DNA of 51,342 nucleotides, taken from contig NW_019774624.1 of the NCBI RefSeq assembly GCF_001039355.2, forward strand, positions 1,866,540 through 1,917,881. The letters run 5' to 3'. Within the stretch, counting starts at the first letter, position 1, and each line of letters opens with the position of its first letter. A program made the position numbers and the translations under genes. The stretch is from Lingula anatina. Taxonomy: Eukaryota; Brachiopoda; Lingulata; Lingulida; Lingulidae. Shown here in pieces: positions 25,701-38,700 of the stretch. The notes beneath the pieces are model-generated. The model was not told the DNA's origin. It did not search any database and saw only the letters and a program-made list of their open reading frames with translations.

Positions 25701-28700
25701 TGATCATGGTATACTTAGCACAACGAAGACACTTTGGGTGTAAAACATTTTCTACAAGTTACATGCTCATTCCAGTCAGTAAATGTTCATACACTTCCTG
25801 CTTTTACCAGTGAAAAAATCTGTTGCACTAGATTTTATCGAGATAAATAACAATTCACGTTACAATATTATGGGGAACGTACAGTATACTACTAGATAAC
25901 AGCAGTGGAAGAATGGCCTATGAGGATTATTTCACAGTATACAGGTGAACNCCCCTTTGTATTGGCCATAATGGTAAAAAAACATTCTTTGTGATATCTA
26001 CTATTTCAACTCACTTGGTGATTTGACCAAATAACATAAAGCAAATACAAAGTAACCTAAGTCATTTAATCTGTATCTGTTTCTCTTGCATACCTGTTCT
26101 TCAGATTTCCCCCAGTTTCCCCCCTTGCCTTTATGTGGACCCCAAACTGCTCCATTGTATGCATAGTCATTTGTTATGGGGTAGCCTTGAAATAAGAGTT
26201 ATTGTGATAATATGGCTGATCTTGAGAATTAAAAAGTATTAAAATGAAAGGTTTTATTAATCTTGTTTATTTAAATAATATGAAATTATCATAAGGCCGA
26301 AAAAATCAGACTGAAACATAGTGACCTCCATTTCAACATAAGCTCTAGAAAAAGAGATAATTACAATTCCATCTTTAGGTAAATTTAAAGGCATCTTGCC
26401 AATCCATGGTTAAAAGGAAAAAAATATTGGAATAACAAATAATCTGCTACATCTTCTTAAAGACGATTTCTGTTTATTCCCTTTCGTCACCATTATTTAA
26501 CATAAAAATGGGCATTTTAGAAAAATACAAATTATGCCATAAAAAATTGAAACTCTATGTAGAAGAAAACCCTTCCGAGTTCAACTCACCCAGGTACTGG
26601 AGGTGAACTCTGATCTGGTGTGTTCTTCCAGTGTGAGGACGGCCTGTTGACATCAAAATAAAGTTAACTGCATTTTAAACAAGGTGTTTCTGTGGGATGA
26701 AAAACAGTTTTCATGCTGTTTGTCACTAAGGGTGCATTCCCAGAGATTTAGATCGATCCAGAGATTTAGATTTAGATCGACCTAACTCCCTGGGGGTTCA
26801 TGCTAAATTGCAGTCAGCCGAGCGCGCACCATAGTTAATTACCCCCTTACAGCTTTTAGTAGGCGGGACAGACGCTTAAGCCGGCTAAGCTGACAGTAAT
26901 ATAGTGAGACTCCCCACAGGGATAGATCGATCTAAAATCTATGGGAATGGGGTCTAAGTGTATGCATATTTATCACCTATAGGGAATTAATGAACCTTTT
27001 CTTTATAAATATCTATAATGTAAAAAATTATTGAACAGGATGGGTTATGAACATATCAAAATGCAACAAACACACTTGCATTGACAGATTTCAGGATAGA
27101 CAAAAAGAGAAAAGGTGACAACACTACATCCATGCACTATTTTCCAGAGTACCCTTCAGTCTGCAGGGTTAACTCAAGCCATAGAATTAAAACCTGGTCA
27201 GCTAAATTTTGTATGTGCAGTGGTCACCATTTCTGCTTTGGGCCAGAAGATTCTAAGTATAAAACCATGACGGCTTGAAGAATCAACAGCAGACCAATAA
27301 ATTATAAGGCACAGACTGTACTTATGATGTACTCACATTTCACCACACTTGTTTTGCCATTGTAACTCATCCTCTGGAAGGTGGTTTTGCTCTCCTTCCC
27401 GTTTGGGTCCACCTTGTACAATCCCACCTTGTATGACAGTATCCCCAGGGGCTGGGCACACACTATCTCTCCACTGTAAGTGTCCATACAAATGTTTAAT
27501 GATTAAAGGGATAACATCTCTTTGCATGAGATCCATATTTCACAATAAATACATTGTAAACATCTCATAGAAATATAATAAATTCTATTTTACTTCCAAA
27601 ATGGCATGTTTACAAATATTTCAAAAATTATAGGGAAATTTGATCATGGTATACTTAGCACAACGAAGACACTTTGGGTGTAAAACATTTTCTACAAGTT
27701 ACATGCTCATTCCAGTCAGTAAATGTTCATACACTTCCTGCTTTTACCAGTGAAAAAATCTGTTGCACTAGATTTTATCGAGATAAATAACAATTCACGT
27801 TACAATATTATGGGGAACGTACAGTATACTACTAGATAACAGCAGTGGAAGAATGGCCTATGAGGATTATTTCACAGTATACAGGTGAACTTTCTCAATT
27901 TCATGCTTGTCAGCATGGCCATGCATGAAATGGGATGAGAAGTACAGAGAACCCAGTACAAGTTGAAAATCACCTGATTGCTATACTTGAAATTTCAAAG
28001 TCTTGAGTCCATTTGGAAATGAATGGAATCTTGGCAACTGCCTAGCAATAAACACACAGATAAAAGGATTCTGTCTAAAGTTCCAAACCCAGACACAGAC
28101 TTAAATACAATTTTCACCAATGTTTTCCAGCACTTGTGCTCCTCTGTAGGAGTGGCTAAGAATTAAGGCTGCCCAATAGGGAAAATATCACAAATATCCC
28201 ACCTAGGAAATTCTCCGTCCACTCTACACACGTATTCCTTCTCTACTTCTCTGTTGGCCACCAGCTGGGACACTGTGTTGGTCATTGTGTGATTCTTGGC
28301 AAAGATGACCAGTCCAGAGGTGAGCCGATCTAACCGATACGTTGCTGAAATGATAAAATAAATAATGATCACCAGAATACATGTGTGTAGAATAGTGACT
28401 TCTGGTGGCTGTTCAAAAAGTTCAAAGCCTCACCCATAAAGGAGGGATACAGCTAAACATGTCTGGAGCAGTAATAAACACACTACACACTACAATTTCC
28501 TACAAAACACACATCACTAATGTAGATTTCTGTCTTAATTTCCACGATAAAATGATGAATAGATATATGATATCAAAATTGTGGGGTTTTTTCCCATACT
28601 TATAAACCTTACTTAATCCTAAGTTCACATAAAAGGATTCAATAATACTAGACTTCTGAAGTGATAAAACAACAGTTTGACATCGGAGCAAGTATCACTG

Positions 28701-31700
28701 CTATTCAACAAAGAAATGATTATTGCCCCACTGGGCTGGTCACTTAACAGTAGATATCTGGCTGCCAGACCTGTTGAAGATTGGTGGTGTCCATCCCAAC
28801 CTCTGCTTGTTGCTTTTAACTTTATTTATTACTTCTCAAGTCCAGTATTAGATTTACTTCTCCCTCATGAGTTATGTGACATCACACTTCTGGATTAATC
28901 AGAACATTTGCTCTTACTCCGGAGTTGTGTGTATCCATATTCCTTTCCCAGAATGTAGAACAAAGAGTTGTGTCTGTACTGGCCACAGGGATGGATGGGG
29001 ATGGAACTGGGTTTATTGACAGCCACAAAGTCCCCCGTCTCAGCCACAATCTGAATGGGGTCTGCGCATACTGGTTTCTCATGCCTAAATGAAATTTATT
29101 CTAGGCTAGCCACAATTAAATGACATTTAAACATGTGCATTTACTGTATTGTCTTATGCTATTTATTCAGGGTTGTCGACATTACATTACTTGAAATAAA
29201 TAGATTTTGTTATCAACAAACATGTTCTCAACAATAGGTAGTCTAAGCTACCATGACCATAATTTAATTTCACTTTAAATTAAACATATTTTTATGTATT
29301 TATTTATTACACTTTTCACTGTTACAACATACCATTACAAACTGCAGTCTTATACTTAAAACAATGCATGGTTTTAGAACAAAGTCAGTGTGCAGCAGTG
29401 TCTGTGCATGATGAGAAGTTCAGAAGTATTACTTTTTGTAAACAGAGATAGAAACTCTGCCCACTGATTGAAAGAAAATAGTCCACAGTTCAAATGTGGA
29501 AATCAATGGTGAGTGTAAGTCTTGAGCGCAGTCAGCACAGAGTAGTAAATTATACTGATGTGCCCTTTATTTGACTTTCCTTCCCAGGTTTCAAGCCATT
29601 GTTTCTTTAAGGGAGGAGAAACAATTACTTACCTGTGCAAGGTGTGATTAAGTCTGTCATTTGGTTTGAATACATAGTCCACACTGGCTGGTTTGTCATT
29701 GACACACAACTTGCCACTCTCAATTGCCTTCAACTAAAAATAATTAAATAAATGAATAAATAAAGTTTTCACTCATAAACTTCTTCAAACAAACCACCTT
29801 TCCAACATCCATGCCAGAATATTTGTTTTAGCTTAGAAGTAAGTAGAAACTTTGATCAAATCAACAAACAAGGTGACAATCAATAAAACTGACTTTCTTA
29901 AGCCATGTTTAATCACATCAGGTCATGAGCAAAAAGCATTAAATGCCACCCAATAACTTATTTTTCACCTTTTTTAAAGATACATACAAAGTCAATTTTT
30001 TGTCACAAAAACCAACCAAATGCCAGCATATAGTTTCAAGTAGTATAACTAAGAGAATTACCAAAAGGCATTGTTTAATTTTACCCGAAAATGATGTTTG
30101 AACTGATTTTTCTGCTGGCATTCTAAGCTGTATGTCAATGGGGCAGGAAAGTAGGTCACTGAAGTAGGTTAAATTTACAACCATAAATTTAAAGAAAGGA
30201 GCAGACTAAAGGTCTTTTATGGCTGATCGAGTGATCCAATATGTTTATCCCTTGGCATGTCAAATTTATTTGAGTCATATTAGAATCTGTTAGAAGTGGT
30301 TTACATGTGTTACTGGGAATCCACACTCCACTGATGCTCGGTTCGTATGTACCTTTAAAGACAGTGAAACTGTAAGTTGTACAAATACCTGACATTAGCC
30401 TACCATCAATATCGCAAACTAAAGTTAAGGTTACTTATGACAATTCATGTAAACTGACCACATCATCATTACTATAGTGGTTGAATTCTTCAGCGAATAC
30501 ATCCACAAGTCTTCTTCCATACCATCTCTCTTTGCTCCAGGTGTTAAAGGTGTAGTAGTATGGATACAACTTACGTAAGCCTATAAAAAATAAAGTATTG
30601 CAATAATACTAATACTAATAAGTGCTATACAATAATACTAATAATGCCTATTAACTTCAAGCACAACAATGAAACTAAGATTTTTTACATTCAGCATTTA
30701 AGTTACTGACCAAAACTATTTTCTGTATTCAATAAAGTTTTCAAAAATTTTGGAAGCAATTTTTTAGGGGTTACTATCAAAATATTTACAGTATATGGGA
30801 AGCACATTAAATAGGTTTTGTGGCTTCGATTCAATTTGCATTTAAAATGTTATAAAATATACAAGAAAATCATTAGATCATGACCTTTTTTACAGGACTG
30901 CTAGCCCAGGTTCCTCAACTTAAAAAACCTAAATCTAAATCTAAAAATCTTAAATGCTGTCTTGATATCCATAGACATGTACAAGTAATATTACCAGTTC
31001 CTTATCAATCATTGTACCATATTGCATTACAAAAACAACACTGCTGCATCATTGAAATTTTATTCTCATCTTTACCATTCTCAAAATAATATTCAGTTTC
31101 AGCCAGAGTAGTGTCCGTAAAGCAAGTTTGTTCTTTGGGTGGTTTATTTTTCTTCTTCTCTCTCTCTTTCTCCTTATATTTTTCTCGTCTTAATTTCTGA
31201 AATAACAAATTATATTACAACCTTATTACTGATAAAATCAGATTTCAAGTACTAGTAAATGGACATATCATGAATGAACAAAATCCTTTCAACTGATCAG
31301 TGTTTAAAATTGGTACTACCTCCTTCTTTATCAAAATGTTACTAGTAGTGATTTATTTTAACTATAAAGACATTTTGTAGGTATATCACAATTTTTGCAG
31401 TTAAAAAACTTCAATATCTTTGTTGCTTGTAGGAATATTTTAAAAATTCCAAAAGAATTCATCTGTTTTTTGTATTACCTTTCAGAAGATATAAGTATAA
31501 TAATTTTCTGATCAGTTTGAAAATTTTTCTGATATACACCTACATTTTGTATGGAGATTGGAGAGATATTAAGATGTCAAAATATTATAAAATGTACAAA
31601 CCAAAGTTAAAACTTACAACTGCAGTTTGTAAGCTTGATTTCTTCCTAACAATATTTTTTTACCTTACCTTTTTCATGGCTTTTTTGGACAGGGGTTTTG

Positions 31701-31890
31701 CAGGAGGCACAGGAGGCATTTCACCGGGCGACTCACGTGGAGCCGAGGTTGTTGACTGCATCTTGTCTTCGGGAGAATCGACTAGACTTGCTGCAATTTT
31801 TCTTGCTTCTTCCATACCCTTGCGATTAATTTCTGGTAAGAAAGATCGTGAAAAGCTGATTAATTTTTTAATAAATCGTGAGCCAAACAT
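22727..31890 (-). CDS. RPUSD2: RPUSD2-like RNA pseudouridine synthase (RluA family), 11 exons
   Basis: RluA-family enzymes isomerise uridine to pseudouridine in RNA. Exons: 31669-31890 (ATG), 31076-31196, 30459-30580, 29633-29733, 28918-29084, 28203-28344, then 27337-27473, 26590-26643, 26094-26185 (or their copies 25397-25533, 24650-24703, 24154-24245), then 23143-23703 and 22727-22804 (TGA). With one copy of the triplicate block this gives 598 residues in frame, against about 545 in human. Motifs: GLRKLYPYYYTF, KPSSIPIHPCGQYRHNS, catalytic YRLDRLTSG with Asp250, KEYVCRVDGEFP, YKVGLYKVDP, RPHTGRTHQIRVHLQYLG, and the RPUSD2-type tail (CTDC, ELVMYLHALRYK, LPAWADEDW). The first ~24 residues are basic without acids, suggesting a mitochondrial presequence. 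The 187-residue exon 23143-23703 is an acidic/polar insert with a nuclear-signal-like LKKRK. See the duplicated block for the assembly problem. Confidence 0.95.
24790..25014. mobile_element. MITE with TAA target duplication; same family as 38552-38764
   Basis: The left end GGGTGCATTCCCAGAGATTT and the inverted right end GACCCCATTCCCATAGATTT are TIRs followed by AGATCGATC. TAA flanks both ends (24787-24789, 25015-25017). At 225 bp it has no transposase. The interior shares CCCTGGGGGTTCA, GTCAGCCGAGCG and AGTAGGCGGGACAGAC with the copy in UTP4. Confidence 0.85.
25564..25680. repeat. Dispersed repeat, TTAAAGGGATAAC family (partial)
   Basis: GATTAAAGGGATAACATCTC and the following ATATTTCACAATAAATAC, CTCATAGAAATATAATAAAT and TTCTATTTTAC blocks match related sequence at 32734-32850 and 44450-44560. 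Only the left end is evident here. It lies in an RPUSD2 intron and is repeated at 27504-27620 by the block duplication. Confidence 0.6.
25952..27890. repeat. Direct duplication, copy 2 (contig start; probable assembly artefact)
   Basis: It begins immediately after the 'n' at 25951 and repeats 24012-25950. It contains exons 27337-27473, 26590-26643 and 26094-26185 and the MITE at 26730-26954. The three exons sum to 283 nt (1 mod 3), so including both copies in one transcript would shift the frame. Confidence 0.97.
26730..26954. mobile_element. Second representation of the MITE at 24790-25014
   Basis: Identical element inside the duplicated block. It is probably the same genomic locus shown twice. 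Confidence 0.85.
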
Positions 31891-32200
31891 TTAAACACTT
31901 GCATTCGATATAATAAAATTCCGTTTCCAAAATGCGAGCCCAGGTTCCAGCTTGTATTGTATGCGGATCCTAATTTCTATTCTTCTTTTACTAAAGAGCT
32001 CCAGTTCACGACATAAAGTACCTATTGACGGTCAAACATGTGGAGGTTATAAAAAAGCATGAACTGTTTGCAAATTGCCTCTTGAATTAACGCTGTTGTA
32101 TACATATTGACAATGTTTTGTCCCGAGGTACCTCAAATCGGTTTGGATATGACTTGTTGAATATTTTGGTAGCCTATTAACACCTACGAGTTGTCAAAAG
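31891..32200. promoter_or_regulatory. Divergent promoter interval between RPUSD2 and UTP4
   Basis: Only 310 bp separate the two start codons, so both 5' UTRs and core promoters must fit here, unless non-coding first exons lie elsewhere. I see no strong TATA box. The arrangement suggests a bidirectional promoter for two RNA-metabolism genes. Exact start sites cannot be placed from sequence alone. Confidence 0.65.
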
Positions 32201-35200
32201 ATGGGAGAATTTTTAGTTCACCATGTAAGATTGTTTGATTTTGTGCCAAAAGCCATTCACTGTTTGGCAAGTGACGAAGACACACAAAGACTAGCGGTGT
32301 CCAGGTAAGTCATAATGAGACTGAAGTCACCAAGACGAATTTTAAAAACAGCCTTAGGTTCATTGGCAAAGAAACTCAAGTTTAACACTTCCTTCTATAC
32401 ATTCACTGTTTTGCAATACTAGTATTTACATCTGTATATTATAGAGTCACTGTTAGGCTAAGTGCAAGCTTAATCAAGTAAATGGTGTTCATAAGGCTGA
32501 AAAATATATATGCTCTGGATTGGGTGCAGATGTACACACATTTCCCTTTCCTCTCACCTCTACATGCTACAGCAGTATATAAAAATGTGGAAATTTTGTG
32601 CAAAAAGAGCAGATGTTTTCAAAAAACAATTAATTATTAATTTACTCTAGAGAAAAAAATGAAAACATTTTCACCATAAGAATGCTGTTTTATTTTTTCT
32701 CAAGCCCAACAGTTGTCGTATAAAGCTTATAAATTAAAGAGATAATAACTCTTCGTATGAAATCTATATTTCACAAGAAAAATGACCTCATAGAAATATA
32801 ATATATTCTGTTTTACCACAAAAACAGCAGTTATAGCCATTATTCTGATAACTTAACTTGTCTTTAGACCACATGACCTCCACTGATGGCTATACTCTGT
32901 TAGAATCTCTTAAGTAAGAGATTATAACACTAACAGAAAACCAAACTTTTTAGAAAAAAAACCAGGGACTAACTTTGAATGTAAAAATGGATTCAATAAC
33001 CATTGGTAAGTATGGGAATATTGTTGTTTACTCCAGGAAAATTCATTTTTTGGCCAAAACGAAGAGTTATTTTCCCTTTAACTTTTCTTGAGTACCTACA
33101 ATCATTTGGACATCAATTGTTCTCTCAAAGAATATGCAAATTGAAATTCTACATGAACCCTGAAATGTGTTCACTATCTCATTCTTATTTTTAGTATTGG
33201 TATAGAAGTATAGAAATGAATAGAAGTTAAGATTTGTTAATCTTATTTAAAAAAATGATGTAATTTACAAAATTTAAATGATTTTTTTCCCTCTTAGATC
33301 AGATGGTTCAGTAGAAATCTGGAGTGCCAAAGACAACTGGTTTCAGGAAAAGGTATGTATTTCTCTCCTTATAAGCATGGTTGACTTGCACTTGCCCACA
33401 GACCCCCCCCCCCCCACACACACACACACTAATAAGAAAAAAAACTTTAAAAAACTCAATTTTCTTATTTGGATACTGCAGTATAATCTTATCGCTGTTA
33501 CACATAGTCAGGTAAAGTGGTGCTTATACATTTTTAAAATTGGTTGATACCAGTAATACTTGTCATACATCATAATCTTATAATGAGAAATTGGGCAAAA
33601 TAAAAAAAAAAGGTAGTTCCACTGTATTTAACATTTTTAACAAAGATGCTTGATAAAATTATGAACTCAAGTTACATGTTATATTGTTATTTCTCCCATT
33701 TGGAAATGTCTGTTTCAATATATATGTCTCATTGCCGCAGATAATACCTGGTCAAGAAGACCAGTCAGTGGAGGCCTTGGTGTGGTGTCAACAGAGGCTG
33801 TTCAGTGGTGGACTTCAAGGAGACATCACTGAGTATGACCTGATGCAGTTATCTCACAAGGTAAGGCAACCATTAAGGTAGATTATATGAGGGTCGGTTT
33901 ATTTCAATATTAGCTGTGTACCCTTTTTGTCCCATTCATTAGTTTTATGATGAAGATATTACTATAAGAGTTTCCTAACTATATTGCACCTCACTGGTGT
34001 ATAATTATTAAAGTACATGTGGAAATGTTTTTCAAAAGGTACAGTACTGTGTGTACATTTTAAAAATCTTGTTTCAGGGTACACATCCGTCTAATGCCGG
34101 GGCAGTGTGGTGTTTGGTTGCCAACAGTAAACAAACACATATAGCTGTAAGTAATCAAGAAATATTGGCATACAAATTCAGTTTGAATTGAAATGAAAAG
34201 AATGAGATATGGTAAACAGAGAAGACAGTCAGGAATGTTTCTTTTTTTTCATATCTCAGTTAGGCCTTGATTGTCATCAGTTATGCTTAAAATACTTTTT
34301 AACTTGCAATAATTGAATATTTTATTAGAAAAAATAATTTTTAAACAATCAGCTGTCCAAGCTGCCTGCCTCTATAAACTCAAAATGTAAGGCTTGTTCA
34401 GCTTAAAAAATTCTCAGAATAACCGTAGAATATATAATAGAAATACTTTGTGAAAGGACAAGTAAGACGTTTGATTTTTTAAATCATTTTTCAGGCGGGA
34501 ACAGAGGAGGGCTGTATAGTTATATTTGAGCTCACAGAGGAGGGCCTGGTATATGATAAAGCATTAGACAGACAAGAGGGTAAAAACCTTTAGCATTCTT
34601 TCTTAAAGTTTCTAAATTATTTGATTATGTTGAGGTTTGTGTTTAATATAGATCAGAATTTAAATACTTTATTGAATAAGTGCTTTGATGACACTAAGGC
34701 TTCGTTCACATGCAATGTCTATTTTCTATTTTCTATTTTCGGTATGTCTTATGATCACGGTCTGTGCACTGAATATCCCGCCGCGTAANTTATAGTAACT
34801 TATATTACCGGGCTCGCGCTGCCATTAATTACGCCGCAGGATATTCAGTGCACAGACCGTGATCATAAGACATACCGAAAATAGAAAATAGAAAATAGAC
34901 ATTGCATGTGAACGAAGCCTAACATTATTCAGAATAGTTGTACAAATAAATTAAGGGGTGCTAATATAACCCTTTATTTAACTTCACCCCCATAAACTAG
35001 TTATGATAAATTTCATATTCTATCAGGTCGTATCCTGTCCCTGGCGTGGCACGAGGGTGGGGAGATGATGGTCAGTGGTGGTATAGATAACATCAGGATA
35101 TGGAGTGTCCAGTCTGGCCATGCCGTCCAGAGACTGACCCTTGGAAGACAGGACAGAAATAAGGACACCATTGTGTGGAGCATTGCAGTGACACAGTACG

Positions 35201-35729
35201 TCATGTTAAGCTTCATAGTTTGATTCTGGCCATGAGCACACATTACAGTTTCGTTGGAGATAATATGTAAAATATTATATGAAATATTGCTAACGGAGAC
35301 AAAGAGTGTTTTTTGTGCACATACATGGGTGTAACTGTGTCTGTGCCCCATGCTAAGAAAGTAAATCCTTACATGTAGATACAAAAAATATGAAAACAGT
35401 CTTTTGTTTGATGTACAGCTTAGCTTGCCATACTGCCATCCATGTGAGCAGAACACCTATGTCTAATAGATAACAGATAAACTTGAATAATTTCAAAAGT
35501 TTTTATGAGCTAGTTGTAAAAGCTCTCTGGCTTAATATTTGCTATCTGTTACTTCAGGGATTTTACCATCATAAGTGGAGATTCCAGAGGGAAGACCACA
35601 TTCTGGAATGGCAAACAAGGCACTGCTTTGAAGAGTTACCAGAGTCATAAGGCTGATGTGCTCTCAGTCTGTGCTAGTCAGGTGTTGTCCTCACCCACAG
35701 ATGCACGTGCACACACAGACACACACACA

Positions 35730-35766
<37 letters not shown>

Positions 35767-38700
35767 GAACACACATTTAATTAAATTAAATTTAATTCTC
35801 AAAACCCTAGTGTATCAAATTGCCAGTAGACTAAAAACTGTTTAGCACATACTGCAACCGTGCTATCTCTTCCAGGACGGTACGTCAGTGTTTGCCAGTG
35901 GGGTGGACCCTGCTCTCGCACAGTTTGAGTACACAGCTGCACAGGCCAATAGCGACTGGAAGATGTGGGTGAGGTCAAGCGTACGCAATCAGCACACACA
36001 TGACGTGCGTGCAGTCACAATAGCTGGAGATAGTGTTATATCAGGAGGTTTGTGACAACGTGTGATTTCTGATGTTTCATAACGGAGTCATGGAGGGAGG
36101 TTTATGTGTCCTATTTCTTTTCTTGTTTTGGTAGTTTAGAATGAGAGAATGTTTTGGTTTAAAAAACCTGTGATTTTTAAATGTACACAATCAAATAATC
36201 TGAATGTCCAGTAGTCAAAAAGGCAGGTATCTGTCTCTTATTATTTTTATTTATTTATTAATTTATTAATTTATTTATTTATTTTAAAAATTGAATTTGT
36301 AGCATGTTTTGAAAACCATGGTTTGGAAGTGATAGGGTTTATAGAGGGGAAATTATGCACATATGCTGAAAAATATTTTTTTAATAAGTTTGTTTTTGTT
36401 AGTTCTTCGTTGATAGAAGAGAAACCTCTTTCACCACTCACTCTCTCTATGTACGTCAGCAGTTTAATAGATCAGCTGTTATTGCAGGTGTTGACTGCCA
36501 GTTAATAGTTAACAAGATTACCAAGAAGAAAGGCAACAAAAGATGGAGGAGAATCCCTCCCGTGCCACAGGTAGCGCAGCCTCTAATACATAAAAAAACA
36601 AACCTCCTCAGACTTGTTTCACAAAGAATCTGAAGTTGAAGATAGGTCTGAGCTTAACCTTCTAAGAATCTTATGAGTTAGGTTGCATTTCACAAAGATT
36701 CTAATAGTATGTTTACCTTGCTTCTTTTAGCCTTAATTGCCACAGTTGAATAAAAGTAGATTACACAAATACTTTGTGAAAAGGGCATTGTCAAGTAGAA
36801 TGTTTGAATTTTTTTCATGTAAAAAAAAGATATTTTTATTTCAGAGTCAGCAGTTAGTTGATGTGGCTCCTGATGCCAATGTTGTGATGTTCCAGTATAC
36901 AGATTTCTTAGAATTGTGGAAATTAGGATCTACCAATAAAACATCTGGTAAATAATAAGTGATTTTTTTTATATAAAAGATCTTTAAAGCCATCACACAC
37001 AAATTGTTTAGATAGTGGATCATTATGAAGTAAAGTGAACTCATGAACCATAAGCATATTTTTTATTTTGCCAAAAATAATATAAAATAATAATTATAAT
37101 AATAATAATAATTTTTATAATTAAAAAAACCCTTTTATGCACATTTTTAAGAACTGAAAGCGGAACACTATAGAATGAAATGAACTCAATTGAATGATTT
37201 GTGATGCAATATCACCTTTTTGTTAGACAAAGATGGCGAGATACTCCAGCTGAAAAACAACCCAGTGAAACTGCTTCAGCTGAAGTCAAAGGGCAATGAG
37301 ACCATTGTGACGTCTGCCATTTCCAGCAAGGCAAACTTTGTGGCTTACTCTGATTCAGACAGTATAAGGCTGTATCAAGTCTCCATTGTAAGTTATCCTG
37401 CCGCAATCTCTTTAGTTTGCACCTTTAGTCAGATAAAAAATATATAAATATATTATAATATATTACAATCCATTGCAAATTTAACATAGTGCATAGTAAT
37501 TGTGATGCAAGCTGAACATAGTGCACCATATTTACCTTACATGATAAAATCAGATACTTACTTTGGAGTTCCAATTACACCAAAATAGGTCTCCAAAATG
37601 GGAAATGAAAAAGATCCTTTTTTCACTGAAAATCATCAAAGACTGTTGTTGCCATATACCATAACTGTTCTTATCTGCAGGTGGAATCGGAGGAGATTAC
37701 TCCACAAGTATCTGTCCAACGCCTGCGAGACGTTCCGATGTCGCTACTTCCTGCCCATGTGTTGTGTTTCGCCAGGGATGGTGGCCTCTTGATCTCAGCA
37801 GCCAGTAATGGCACCATTCAATACATGTCTACAGATAAGCTTGAGGCAGTGACGATACAACCACCAGGTTGGTACAGTTTTTTTAAAGTGGTCTTTTTTG
37901 AGTGAATTTTTTTATGTGAGAGTTCTTCGTAAGGCTGATCAACAGCCTTTCTTCAAGTTGATTTGGTGACTGCCTGCCACTATACATGATTACATAGTTA
38001 TCAATTTTGAACAAAGAAAAGAAATTTTCTAAACAATTAATACAAGATTGTGAACAAGACAATGTCATTTCTTTGATTTATGTTTGTGATTGAAGGAACT
38101 CTCAGTAATACAGGTATTGTCTAGTTATTGACAGGCCGACATTCAAAATTGTCAGAGAGCTGAAAACATTAATCACATGCAGACAATTTAAATTGTTCTA
38201 AGTTTACAAGGAGATGTATTCAATTTATTGAGAAATGTTTCTAGGGAAATTTGCTCCAATCCACCTGCTGGCAGTCAGTGCAGACCAGAGGTTCCTGGCC
38301 ACAGGAGACCATGACAGCAATGTTCATGTGTATGACCTTCAGAAACAAAAGGTAAATAAAAAACATGGAATGTGTTTTTGTTTTATTCGGAGTCAAAGGT
38401 TGAGAAAGCTGTTCATCAGGTTGATTTGACATTGGAAAAAAACTTACATTTCAATGTTGGAATTGTGAAAAATTAAACACAAAGATTTTGTTATGCTTAA
38501 ACATTTTTTTCTTTTCTGTGTCATGGCGACATTCTTTTTTTTTTTTTTTTACCCTATTCCCAGAGATTAGATCAATTCAAACTAGATCAACCTAATTCCC
38601 TGGGGGTTCACGCTAAATAGCTGTCAGCCGAGCGGGCACAAATGATAATTACCCCTTTACAGCTTGTAGTAGGCGGGACAGACATTTAAGCCGGATTATC

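Larger units (their letters stand above)
24012..25950. repeat. Direct duplication, copy 1 (contig end; probable assembly artefact)
   Basis: It matches 25952-27890 at a constant 1,940 bp offset and stops exactly at the 'n' at 25951. I found only four substitutions (24061, 24130, 24324, 24438), all in the first ~430 bp. It contains RPUSD2 exons 25397-25533, 24650-24703 and 24154-24245 with intact splice sites, plus a MITE at 24790-25014. Confidence 0.97.

Noticed and set aside
24012-27890. True tandem exon duplication creating a mutually exclusive exon set in RPUSD2
   Set aside because: The copy boundaries coincide exactly with the 'n', the sequences are almost identical including introns, and the block length is not a multiple of three in coding sequence.
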